21,687 nt of DNA from Mesoaciditogaceae bacterium (GTDB taxonomy: Bacteria > Thermotogota > Thermotogae > Mesoaciditogales > Mesoaciditogaceae), in assembly GCA_015486145.1 (NCBI GenBank), contig WFSH01000165.1, positions 1 to 21,687 on the forward strand, in the 5' to 3' direction. Positions 15,276 to 21,687 of this stretch are shown here, piece after piece. How positions within the stretch are numbered: position 1 is the stretch's first letter; each line of letters begins with the position of its first letter. Made by a program: the position numbers and the translations under genes. The notes beneath the pieces are model-generated. The model saw only the letters and a list, made by a program, of their open reading frames with translations, was not told where the DNA came from and did no database searches.

Positions 15276-16811
15276 TTAAACCGTGGAAAGTTTGTCGGCT
15301 TCTTTGATAGCCTCTTTGAAAAAGTCATATTCGAGCAAAAATGGATATCTCTTCGCCCAGATCTTTATCTGATCCGGATGATTTTGGAACCACAATCTGT
15401 CCAATCCCTCTCCGTGAGAGGTACCTTTTTCGTTTATCTCTTCGATTTTTTCCTTGAATTCAGATTCCCATACGGGATCGAGTACTTCATGCAGTTTCTT
15501 TGAATAATTATCCAAAACAGGTGCCAATTTGTCTATTATCTTGCCTTCACTGTCATCGGTTGCAACCGCGTTGTGTCTCTTCACAACTTCTCTGAGAATC
15601 CACGGGTTGTCTATTATCATACAAGGCGTCAAAAGATTGTCAGAATGGGGCTGATGAAATCTTATATCAGCAAGAAATGGAGACTGCAGGGCTTCTACCA
15701 AAGATTTCTCGTTGATGTTATCGGTAGAGAAATGAGCAAATATACAGGGTTCAACGTTTCCCCTGTTGTCAATGTGTATGTACCTTCTTCCACCCGCGAT
15801 ACATCCTCCAACACTTGGTGCGTCGTTCCAAAAGTCCATGAGAAAATAAGGTTTTCTCGCCCTTAAATTTCTGACAAAATTTCCCATTTCTTTTCTCTGT
15901 TCTGGCAGCGGCATAAGCTCTGGAATTGGGTCTCTCCCAACAGGCATGAACAAGAAGAGCCACCCAAAGAAAGAGCCTTTCTCGATCCAAAAGTCGTAGA
16001 GCTCATCTGTGGTCAAAGTTTCAAAATTTGTCCTCATGAAAACGAAAGAGTTGCCGTATATAACCCCTCTCTCTTTGAGTTTGTCAGCAGCGGCGAGAAT
16101 TTTTTTGTAGGCACCCTTACCCCTTGTCTCATCGGTTTCCTTTTCCCAACCATTCACGCTGAGAACCGGGTAAATGTTTCCAAGCTCTTTTATCTGATCG
16201 GCGACTTTATCCGTTATGAATGTGGAATTGGTGAATATTTGAAAAAGGCAGTCGTTGTGTTTTTTTATGAGAGGATAAAGTTCATTCCATCTTATGAAGG
16301 GCTCTCCACCGAGAAAAGTGTAAAAATACGTACCTATGGCTTTCCCTTGTTCTATTATGTCATCGACCTTTTCAATTGGCATGTCATCGTTTCTGGTGTA
16401 GTTGGCAGAGTAACATCCCTTGCAACTCAAATTACACTTCATAGTTGGACTTATCAATATGGTGTAAGGTGCGGCAAATCCATTTTTCTTTACCGTTTCT
16501 TCTTTATTGTAACGCATCCACGCGAGATTCACATTCACGAGGAAATTGGTGAAGAATTTTTTAATTATGGCTTTGTCTTTTTTGAAAAGACTTATCAGCC
16601 ATTCTCTTGAACCGGGATTTTTCTTGACCCATTCGGCAAATTTGGACAGATTGTCCGTGCCGCCCACTGTTTTTTCGAGTTTCATCAATGACTCTATGGC
16701 TTTGTCAAAATTGTTTTCTGGATTTTTCGTTATAAAGTCAACGTACTTATTTACTCCCACGGTTATGGCAACTTTCATGGCTTTATCTTTTATAGTACTT
16801 CCAATACTCAC
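15276..16811 (-). CDS. Radical SAM/SPASM-like enzyme, candidate membrane-spanning-lipid synthase
   Basis: A 511-residue radical SAM protein. An N-terminal region of about 115 residues precedes the cluster-binding CNLSCKGC (C126, C130, C133). GGEP at 168-171 is the SAM-binding motif. Downstream, C337, C356 and C397, within GGCIAGGRRYIHIDNRGNVE and PCIFAHFS, suggest an auxiliary iron-sulfur site like a reduced SPASM. The architecture (IGTYFYTFLGGEP, FMPVGRDPIPELMPLPEQR) matches a large family of uncharacterised proteins common in Clostridia and Bacteroidetes; I believe the bacterial membrane-spanning-lipid synthase (tail-to-tail fatty acid coupling to diabolic acid) falls in or near it, but could not check. 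The GTG start has GGGAG at 16820-16824 and lies below a strong promoter. It is convergent with the fab operon. Substrate is unknown. Confidence 0.9.
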   Translation of the reverse strand: MSIGSTIKDKAMKVAITVGVNKYVDFITKNPENNFDKAIESLMKLEKTVGGTDNLSKFAEWVKKNPGSREWLISLFKKDKAIIKKFFTNFLVNVNLAWMRYNKEETVKKNGFAAPYTILISPTMKCNLSCKGCYSANYTRNDDMPIEKVDDIIEQGKAIGTYFYTFLGGEPFIRWNELYPLIKKHNDCLFQIFTNSTFITDKVADQIKELGNIYPVLSVNGWEKETDETRGKGAYKKILAAADKLKERGVIYGNSFVFMRTNFETLTTDELYDFWIEKGSFFGWLFLFMPVGRDPIPELMPLPEQRKEMGNFVRNLRARKPYFLMDFWNDAPSVGGCIAGGRRYIHIDNRGNVEPCIFAHFSTDNINEKSLVEALQSPFLADIRFHQPHSDNLLTPCMIIDNPWILREVVKRHNAVATDDSEGKIIDKLAPVLDNYSKKLHEVLDPVWESEFKEKIEEINEKGTSHGEGLDRLWFQNHPDQIKIWAKRYPFLLEYDFFKEAIKEADKLSTV

Positions 16812-16863
16812 TCATATCACTCCCTTCAAAAATTTACCAATCGGTCAAAAACAGTTCCAAACT

Positions 16864-16892
16864 ATTGTACACGAATAAAAAACAAATGTCAA
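16864..16892 (-). promoter_or_regulatory. Strong promoter of the radical SAM gene
   Basis: Reading the minus strand, a perfect -35 TTGACA (16887-16892), a 17-bp spacer and TACAAT (16864-16869, one mismatch from consensus) form the best sigma-A-type promoter in the window. The start would be near 16857, leaving a leader of about 45 nt before the GTG at 16811. Confidence 0.85.
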
Positions 16893-16909
16893 CCCCACGC
16901 GTTGACTTT

Positions 16910-17005
16910 CAGCTATCGCTTCAGACATGGAAGTGGGAAAACATTCTCCACAGGGGAATCCCACTCATAAAAAATCTACATGAAAGCGAGTCGATGAGTC
17001 AAATG
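16910..17005. repeat. Dispersed repeat, copy A (degenerate)
   Basis: Shares, in the same order, CAGCTATCGCTT, CATTC, GGAATCCC, a TCATAAAAAATCTACATGAAA-like stretch and a TGAGT..AATG end with copy B at 17316-17415. The central hairpin has decayed. It lies just upstream of the radical SAM promoter. Confidence 0.65.
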
Positions 17006-17151
17006 TTTTTGGTTCTCTTCACGATAGTATGGGTAGTATTTTCGAATAACGACATTCTTTGACATTTTAGTACCGCTTTACAAGCGGTGAGTGTAATTTT
17101 TTTGAAGCCTTGTCAAAACTGATTCAGACGTTTTTTGGAGTCTTTGACCAC

Positions 17152-17370
17152 ACCGTCATCCTGAAAGTTCCGTAGGAACTATTCAGGACCTCCAAGCAAC
17201 TAACAAGGTGGATCGAGATTCTGAATCAAGTTCAGAATGACACAAAAAACAGAGCACTCTGCATACTAACATCCTGTTAGATTCGCTTTCTCGGCACGTC
17301 CTGTGCCTTCCTTCGCAGCTATCGCTTTGGTCGTGAAAATGGTCATTCCGGCCACCGAGCCGGAATCCCG
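17152..17370. repeat. Hairpin-rich dispersed repeat cluster
   Basis: A chain of inverted repeats: TCCTGAAAGTTCC/GGAACTATTCAGGA at about 17159-17187 (loop GTA, one bulge), ATTCTGAA/TTCAGAAT at 17218-17238 (loop TCAAG), CAGAG/CTCTG at 17250-17261, CTAAC/GTTAG at 17266-17280, GGCAC/GTGCC at 17293-17307 and ATTCCGGC/GCCGGAAT at 17345-17366. The wording (GTCATTCTGAACTTGATTCAGAAT on the minus strand, read in two parts) is typical of intergenic repeats scattered in many bacterial genomes. No transposase is present. Confidence 0.75.
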
Positions 17371-17415
17371 TTTTGAAAGGAATCATAAAAATCTACACGA
17401 AATCATGAGTGAATG
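17316..17415. repeat. Dispersed repeat, copy B
   Basis: The better preserved partner of copy A, joined to the hairpin cluster. It keeps the central ATTCCGGC, CACCGA, GCCGGAAT hairpin and the flanking CAGCTATCGCTT and ATCATAAAAATCTACACGAAA stretches. Confidence 0.65.
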
Positions 17416-17435
17416 ACGGATGAAAAAGCTTCATG

Positions 17436-17464
17436 TCGGCACTGAAAGGTTAAAATGGTAAAAT
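17436..17464 (+). promoter_or_regulatory. Probable promoter of the membrane protein-rsh-dtd operon
   Basis: TCGGCA at 17436-17441, a 17-bp spacer and TAAAAT at 17459-17464. The start would fall near 17471, immediately before the AAAGGGGGTG ribosome binding site. A second TAAAAT at 17451-17456 has no good -35 partner. Confidence 0.4.
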
Positions 17465-17486
17465 AGTAACCAAAGGGGGTGTTGTT

Positions 17487-18104
17487 GTGGATTTAGATGG
17501 TTTTGGTAACATTTTTGAGACGATAGGGAAAAACCCGAGGGTTATCTTTCCCGCTTTTGTGGGAGTTATCGCGGCTTTGCTTTTCGATATCATCTCATTT
17601 GAATATTCTGGGATGTTGAAAAGTTTTAATTTTAGCTGGATTCCATTTTCGTTTGAGGTTTTAAAATGGAGTGTGGCATTCACCCTTTCGGCATGGACTG
17701 CCCTACTCATGAAAGAACGTGAAAGGGAGTCTCATGAAATATTTTCAAATGTTTTTTTGGACGTCTTTGTGTTTTCGGTTTTCATGGCCTTCTTCGTCGT
17801 TGCCGGCTTTGGATTTTACATCGTGCCGGGCTTTTTGATACTTTTTTTCATGATCTACATTCCAAGTGAAATGGTGTTGGGAGAAAGCACAAAGTCTTTG
17901 GGAATACTCAAGGGAAATTTGAAATTTATCTTGGAAGACGCCCATGTCATTCACACACTCGTTGCCCTTCTTTTGATGGTCATCTTCGTGCTAATCCCGT
18001 ATGTGGGAGAATACTTGGCAATTTTCTTCTACATTTTGTGGATTCCAAATATTTACATTTCCGGAAAAAACGAGTATGAAGAAGGGGAAGAAATAGAGTG
18101 GTGA
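17487..18104 (+). CDS. Multi-pass membrane protein of unknown function
   Basis: A 205-residue integral membrane protein with about six hydrophobic segments (residues 18-38, 57-75, 90-108, 110-128, 153-172, 174-192) and an acidic C-terminal tail (EYEEGEEIEW). The pattern around residues 110-145, a helix with a central PGF followed by a short loop and SLGILKGNLKF, recalls the YciC / glycerophosphodiester-phosphodiesterase membrane-domain type proteins, but the match is loose. The GTG start is supported by AAAGGGGGTG at 17472-17481. It leads into the RelA/SpoT gene after 3 nt, so the two are almost certainly co-transcribed. I cannot assign a function. Confidence 0.8.
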   Translation: MDLDGFGNIFETIGKNPRVIFPAFVGVIAALLFDIISFEYSGMLKSFNFSWIPFSFEVLKWSVAFTLSAWTALLMKERERESHEIFSNVFLDVFVFSVFMAFFVVAGFGFYIVPGFLILFFMIYIPSEMVLGESTKSLGILKGNLKFILEDAHVIHTLVALLLMVIFVLIPYVGEYLAIFFYILWIPNIYISGKNEYEEGEEIEW

Positions 18105-18107
18105 CGC

Positions 18108-20282
18108 TTGTTGGAAAAAGATTATGAGAGGTTGATGCGAGAAATACTCGAGTTGGTTGAAAAGGAATATGATCCAACAAGCGCTGAGTTGGTGGATAAG
18201 GCTTATGAAGTTGCGAAAAGTGCCCACGAAGGCCAGGTGCGTGAGAGTGGAGAACCCTACATTTCTCATCCTGTTAACGTTGCAAAGATCGTTTCCGATC
18301 TCGGCATGGATCCTCCCACGATTTGTGGAGCGTTGCTTCACGATGTTGTAGAAGATACGGACACAACCATAGAAACGATAAGACAATTATTTGGCTCCGA
18401 AATAGCTTTAATAGTCGATGGTCTTACTAAAATAGAAGCTTTGGAAAAAGAAGACGTTAGGCTTTCAGAGATCGAAACAATTAGAAAGATGATCTTTGCA
18501 ATGGCTCAAGACATGCGTGTCGTGATAGTCAAGCTTGCTGACAGGTTACACAACATGAGAACGTTGGACGCTCTGAGCGTAGAAAAACAAAGGCGAAAAT
18601 CCAGACAGACCATGGAAATCTACGCCCCCATAGCCAACAGACTTGGAATATACACCGTAAAAAGAGAACTTGAAGATCTTTCATTTAAACATTTATATCC
18701 GAGGGACTATCAAGAGATAAAAAGGCTTGTGGATAAAAAAATTCGCGAGAGAAGTCAGGAAATAGAATTTTACAGAAAAGAATTGGAAACTTCCCTCAAA
18801 GAAAACGGCGTGGAATTTATAGAGATTGACGGAAGAATTAAACACTTTTACAGCATATGGAGAAAGATGCATCTCAAAAACAAAGAATTCAGTGAGATTT
18901 ACGATTTATTCGCTTTGAGAATTTTGGTTAAGGACATTCCAAAATGTTACACATCTTTGGGAGTTGTTCACAATTTGTGGAACCCAATACCTGGCAGGTT
19001 CAAAGATTACATAGCTTCACCAAAGTCGAACGGTTATCAAGCATTACAGACTTCGGTGATGACAAACAAAGGAGATGCGTTGGAGATCCAAATAAGAGAT
19101 GAGAAAATGCATCACGAAGCCGAATACGGAATGGCCGCACATTGGAAGTACAAAGAGGGTGAAGTGAAAAACAGTGAATGGATCGACAGATTGGTTGAAT
19201 GGCAAAAAGATTATGCCAAAGGGCTTTCAAAATGGAAAGATTTCGCGAAAGAGCTTCAACTCGATGAGGTTTTTGCCTTTACTCCAAAAGGCGAGATTAA
19301 GCACTTGCCAAAGGGCGCAACTCCGATAGATTTTGCCTACTCCATACACACGGATATAGGCAATCACTATTCAGGCGCGATTGTTAACGGACGCATGGTT
19401 CCAATGGGATACAGAATTCAGAATGGTGACAGGATAAAGATAACGATCGATAAAAACAACTCCGGGCCGAGTCTCGATTGGCTCAAATACGCTCACAGTT
19501 CACGAACCAGGGCAAAGATAAAAAAGAGTCTTCGAGAACGTTTCTCTAAAGACTACATGTTGCGTGGTCGAGATATTCTGCGCGAAATAGCCAAGAAACA
19601 CAAACTTTCCGTTGAAGATATCCTTGTTGACGAAAGGGTCAAGCACTATCTCAACATGAGACACATAGAAAGCGAAGAAGAATTTGAAATTCGTCTCGGC
19701 GAGGGAGCGATCACTTCACTTCAGATTGAAAAGTTCATCGGAAAGGGAAATCTAAAAAAGAATGTGGAGTTTTCTCGCACACCCACGAAACCAGAGGGAA
19801 AAGAAATAATAGTTGAAGATCTTGAGGGCATAGAAGTTCACTTTTCGAAATGCTGCAATCCAGTTCCGGGGGATCCCATAGTGGGTGTGGTAACGCGAAG
19901 TCACGGCATAAGCATACACACAGCCGATTGCAAAAACTTAAAAGGGATCGATCATGAACGAATTGTCAAGGTTTCGTGGGGAATGAAATCGGACGAACTT
20001 TTTGAGGCAAAGATAGGAATGAGAGCTTACGATCGAGAAGGCTTTTTGAGTGATGTGATGAACAGGATTCGAGAAAAACACGTTCAGATCATAAGTGTGA
20101 TGTCGTACGCAGATGATGTGGGTATAGCACACGCCTCCGTCAGGGTAAACGTTTCTGATTTGAAGCAGTTGAGAGATCTGATGGAACACATTCGTAAAGA
20201 AAAAGGGATCATAGAAGTTCACAGAGAAAGGGGAGGAATGAGTGAGGGCGGTGGTCCAGCGCGTTACAAACGCAAAAGTTGA
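18108..20282 (+). CDS. relA: Bifunctional (p)ppGpp synthetase/hydrolase (RelA/SpoT homologue)
   Basis: Controls the stringent response by making and degrading (p)ppGpp. It has 724 residues, full length. The N-terminal HD hydrolase shows SHPVNVA and the metal site H78-D79 with E82-D83 (LLHDVVEDT), plus RLHNMRTL. The synthetase has YDLFALRILV and RFKDYIASPKSNGYQALQT; the RFKD form (297-300) is that of bifunctional enzymes rather than the EFDD of RelA-only types. A TGS domain follows (about 388-448), then a Cys-containing region (C582, C583 in KCCNPVPGDP) and a C-terminal ACT domain from about 655. The start could be TTG 18108 or TTG 18111; the latter is better spaced from AGAGTGGTGA. dtd overlaps its end by 41 nt. 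Confidence 0.95.
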   Translation: MLEKDYERLMREILELVEKEYDPTSAELVDKAYEVAKSAHEGQVRESGEPYISHPVNVAKIVSDLGMDPPTICGALLHDVVEDTDTTIETIRQLFGSEIALIVDGLTKIEALEKEDVRLSEIETIRKMIFAMAQDMRVVIVKLADRLHNMRTLDALSVEKQRRKSRQTMEIYAPIANRLGIYTVKRELEDLSFKHLYPRDYQEIKRLVDKKIRERSQEIEFYRKELETSLKENGVEFIEIDGRIKHFYSIWRKMHLKNKEFSEIYDLFALRILVKDIPKCYTSLGVVHNLWNPIPGRFKDYIASPKSNGYQALQTSVMTNKGDALEIQIRDEKMHHEAEYGMAAHWKYKEGEVKNSEWIDRLVEWQKDYAKGLSKWKDFAKELQLDEVFAFTPKGEIKHLPKGATPIDFAYSIHTDIGNHYSGAIVNGRMVPMGYRIQNGDRIKITIDKNNSGPSLDWLKYAHSSRTRAKIKKSLRERFSKDYMLRGRDILREIAKKHKLSVEDILVDERVKHYLNMRHIESEEEFEIRLGEGAITSLQIEKFIGKGNLKKNVEFSRTPTKPEGKEIIVEDLEGIEVHFSKCCNPVPGDPIVGVVTRSHGISIHTADCKNLKGIDHERIVKVSWGMKSDELFEAKIGMRAYDREGFLSDVMNRIREKHVQIISVMSYADDVGIAHASVRVNVSDLKQLRDLMEHIRKEKGIIEVHRERGGMSEGGGPARYKRKS

Positions 20283-20697
20283 AGTGGCGAAAAAAGTGGT
20301 TGGAGAAATAGACAGAGGCATCTTGGTTTTCGTGGGAGTGGGCAAGGATGACACTCGCAAGGATCTCTTGTGGATGACGAAAAAAATCCCAAATCTCAGG
20401 ATATTTGAAGATGAGAATGGAAAGATGAACAGATCGGTAGTTGACGTAAACGGAGGAATACTCGTGGTCTCCCAGTTCACACTTTACGGTGATTGTCGAC
20501 GCGGAAAGCGACCATCGTTTTCTGATGCCGCCTCTCCTGAAATCGCAAAAAAGTTGTACGAAGAATTTTGTGACATTCTATCGAAGAACTATCCCAACCT
20601 TAAAATCTCTCGAGGCATTTTCCAAGCGGATATGAAAGTCATTCTCACCAACGATGGCCCCGTTACCTTGCTGCTGGATTCCCAAAAACTTTTTTAA
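20242..20697 (+). CDS. dtd: D-aminoacyl-tRNA deacylase
   Basis: Removes D-amino acids (and glycine from mischarged tRNA-Ala) from tRNA. It has 151 residues, typical. It begins MRAVVQRVTNAKVEV; the active-site motifs SQFTLYGD and NDGPVTLLLDS are intact. The GTG at 20242 has GGGGAGG at 20230-20236 and lies 41 nt inside the end of the RelA/SpoT gene; this pairing is found in many bacteria. An ATG at 20238 is out of frame. It converges on the ABC ATPase gene with only 3 nt between stop codons. Confidence 0.95.
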   Translation: MRAVVQRVTNAKVEVAKKVVGEIDRGILVFVGVGKDDTRKDLLWMTKKIPNLRIFEDENGKMNRSVVDVNGGILVVSQFTLYGDCRRGKRPSFSDAASPEIAKKLYEEFCDILSKNYPNLKISRGIFQADMKVILTNDGPVTLLLDSQKLF

Positions 20698-20700
20698 CAT

Positions 20701-21648
20701 TTAACCTCTTTCTTGTGGTTCATAGCCGGTGAGCTTTATGAATATTTCCTCAAGCGTGGGTGTGAAAGTGTTAAAAGAGCTCACGGGAAGATGCTTTTCC
20801 GTGATTATGTGCAAAATTTCCTCGAGTGTTTTGGAAGACTTGTAAAATATTTCGAGTGAGCCTGGATCCTGCTTGACATTTTTGACATCTTCAAGAACTG
20901 CAAAGAGTTTTTGAGCATCTTCGATGGGAAAGTCCCTCTCTAAGTTCAACTTGACCTTCTTTATTTTGGAATCGAAATTGGATTTCAATTCATTTAGAGT
21001 ACTGATTGTCAGTATTTTCCCGGATTTCATTATCGCGATCCTATCCGCAAGATTTTCAACCTCATTCATCAGATGTGTGGTGAGCACGACCGTTGTTCCA
21101 AAATCGTTTATACGCTTTATGAGGTTTCTCACTATCAATGAAGTTTGAGGATCCAGCGAAATGGTTGGTTCATCAAAAAACACTATTTCTGGGGAATGAA
21201 CGAGTGCACGGATGATGTTAACCCTCTGTTTCATCCCGGCGGAAAAACTTTCGATCGTTTTATCTCTCCAACGCCACATCTCTACCAGTTTCAGCAATTC
21301 TTCCGCTTTTTGTTTTGCCATTTTTGTTGGCACGTGATACAGCCCGGCAAAAAAAAGGAGATTCTCCAAAGCGGTTAATTTCTCGTAAAGTATGAGGTTT
21401 TCGGACGCCAATCCAATTTTGCTCTTTACGGCTTTCTTTTCGTGTGAGAGGTCGTGACCAAGAATTCGAATTTTGCCAGAATTTGGATACAACAGCGTGG
21501 CAAGCATTTTGATGGTTGTGGATTTTCCAGCCCCGTTTGGACCTATCAACGCGAAGCACTCACCATTTTTCACATCAAAGGATATGGAATCTACGGCAAT
21601 TGTGGATTTAAAGCGTTTTTTTAATTTTTCAACTTCTATGGCGTTCAA
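20701..21648 (-). CDS. ABC transporter ATP-binding protein (DrrA/CcmA-like)
   Basis: A 315-residue ABC ATPase of the exporter type that pairs with a separate ABC-2 permease. Walker A is GPNGAGKS at 36-43, the signature is FSAGMKQR at 135-142, Walker B is IVFFDEPT at 155-162 and the switch histidine is H192. The Q-loop position reads ASEN (E83) where glutamine is usual. The C-terminal 90 or so residues form the extra domain seen in DrrA-type subunits. The TTG start has GGGAGG at 21657-21662. No permease lies downstream on this strand, so the partner is probably upstream, beyond the right edge. The substrate cannot be told. Confidence 0.93.
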   Translation of the reverse strand: MNAIEVEKLKKRFKSTIAVDSISFDVKNGECFALIGPNGAGKSTTIKMLATLLYPNSGKIRILGHDLSHEKKAVKSKIGLASENLILYEKLTALENLLFFAGLYHVPTKMAKQKAEELLKLVEMWRWRDKTIESFSAGMKQRVNIIRALVHSPEIVFFDEPTISLDPQTSLIVRNLIKRINDFGTTVVLTTHLMNEVENLADRIAIMKSGKILTISTLNELKSNFDSKIKKVKLNLERDFPIEDAQKLFAVLEDVKNVKQDPGSLEIFYKSSKTLEEILHIITEKHLPVSSFNTFTPTLEEIFIKLTGYEPQERG

Positions 21649-21687
21649 TCTGCATTCCTCCCACGTACCAAGACAGCACTTAACAAA

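Larger units (their letters stand above)
16812..17486. other. Repeat-rich divergent intergenic region
   Basis: About 675 bp without a supportable gene. It holds the radical SAM promoter, a probable promoter for the + operon at 17436-17464, two diverged copies of one repeat (16910-17005 and 17316-17415) and a chain of hairpins (17071-17370). The minus-strand open frame across 17183-17386 translates repeat sequence and is not counted as a gene. Several hairpin arms are noticeably more GC-rich than the rest of the region. Confidence 0.7.

Noticed and set aside
15246..15503. Plus-strand open frame just after the acpP terminator
   Set aside because: Lies antisense to the 3' end of the radical SAM gene and starts inside the terminator hairpin.
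17071..17103. ACCGCTT-TAC-AAGCGGT hairpin followed by a T-run, as a terminator
   Set aside because: About 9 nt separate stem and T-run and no gene precedes it on that strand; more likely part of the repeat-rich sequence.
17183..17386. 67-codon minus-strand open frame in the intergenic repeat
   Set aside because: Its CHSELDSESR-type wording is the translation of a widespread noncoding repeat, not a real protein.
1..21687. CRISPR array, tRNA or rRNA genes, insertion sequence
   Set aside because: No regularly spaced repeats, no cloverleaf or rRNA-like sequence noticed, and no transposase or recombinase reading frame.

Overview
The window looks like a chromosomal segment from a member of the Thermotogota (thermophilic, moderately AT-rich, frequent GTG/TTG starts, strong GGAGG-type ribosome binding sites, tightly overlapping genes). 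The basis is protein resemblance from memory, above all the FabK and DegV-like proteins, plus gene content; no database search was run. Genus is not resolved.

Layout. (1) 346-4829, +: valS, folC and ruvA, overlapping or nearly so. (2) 4908-9438, +: a six-gene run glmU, prs, rplY, pth, a small zinc-finger/UVR-motif protein and a YigZ/IMPACT protein, starting at a TATAAT promoter that contains a perfect palindrome and ending at a hairpin terminator near 9476-9507. (3) 9764-15205, +: a type II fatty acid synthesis operon, fabF, a divergent DegV-like gene, fabZ, fabH, fabK, fabD and acpP, closed by a perfect bidirectional terminator at 15231-15260. (4) 15276-16811, -: a 511-residue radical SAM/SPASM-like enzyme convergent with the fab operon and driven by the best sigma-A-type promoter in the window (TTGACA, 17 bp, TACAAT). 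(5) 16812-17486: a divergent intergenic region of about 675 bp with hairpin-rich dispersed-repeat sequence and two diverged copies of one element. (6) 17487-20697, +: a six-helix membrane protein, a bifunctional RelA/SpoT homologue and dtd. (7) 20701-21648, -: an ABC transporter ATPase convergent with dtd, whose partner genes would lie beyond the right edge.

How it works together. Regions 1-2 are housekeeping: tRNA charging, folate, recombination, UDP-GlcNAc and PRPP supply, ribosomal protein bL25 and peptidyl-tRNA recycling. Region 3 encodes most of the fatty acid elongation cycle. FabK is the only enoyl reductase present, fabG is absent, and a protein resembling the fatty-acid-binding DegV family, but without its usual head-group motifs, sits inside the operon. 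The adjacent radical SAM enzyme belongs to a family that may include the bacterial membrane-spanning-lipid (diabolic acid) synthase; Thermotogota are known to make such lipids. The fab operon plus the radical SAM gene is therefore the most interesting candidate system: a locus that builds fatty acyl chains and perhaps joins them tail to tail. That link is inference.
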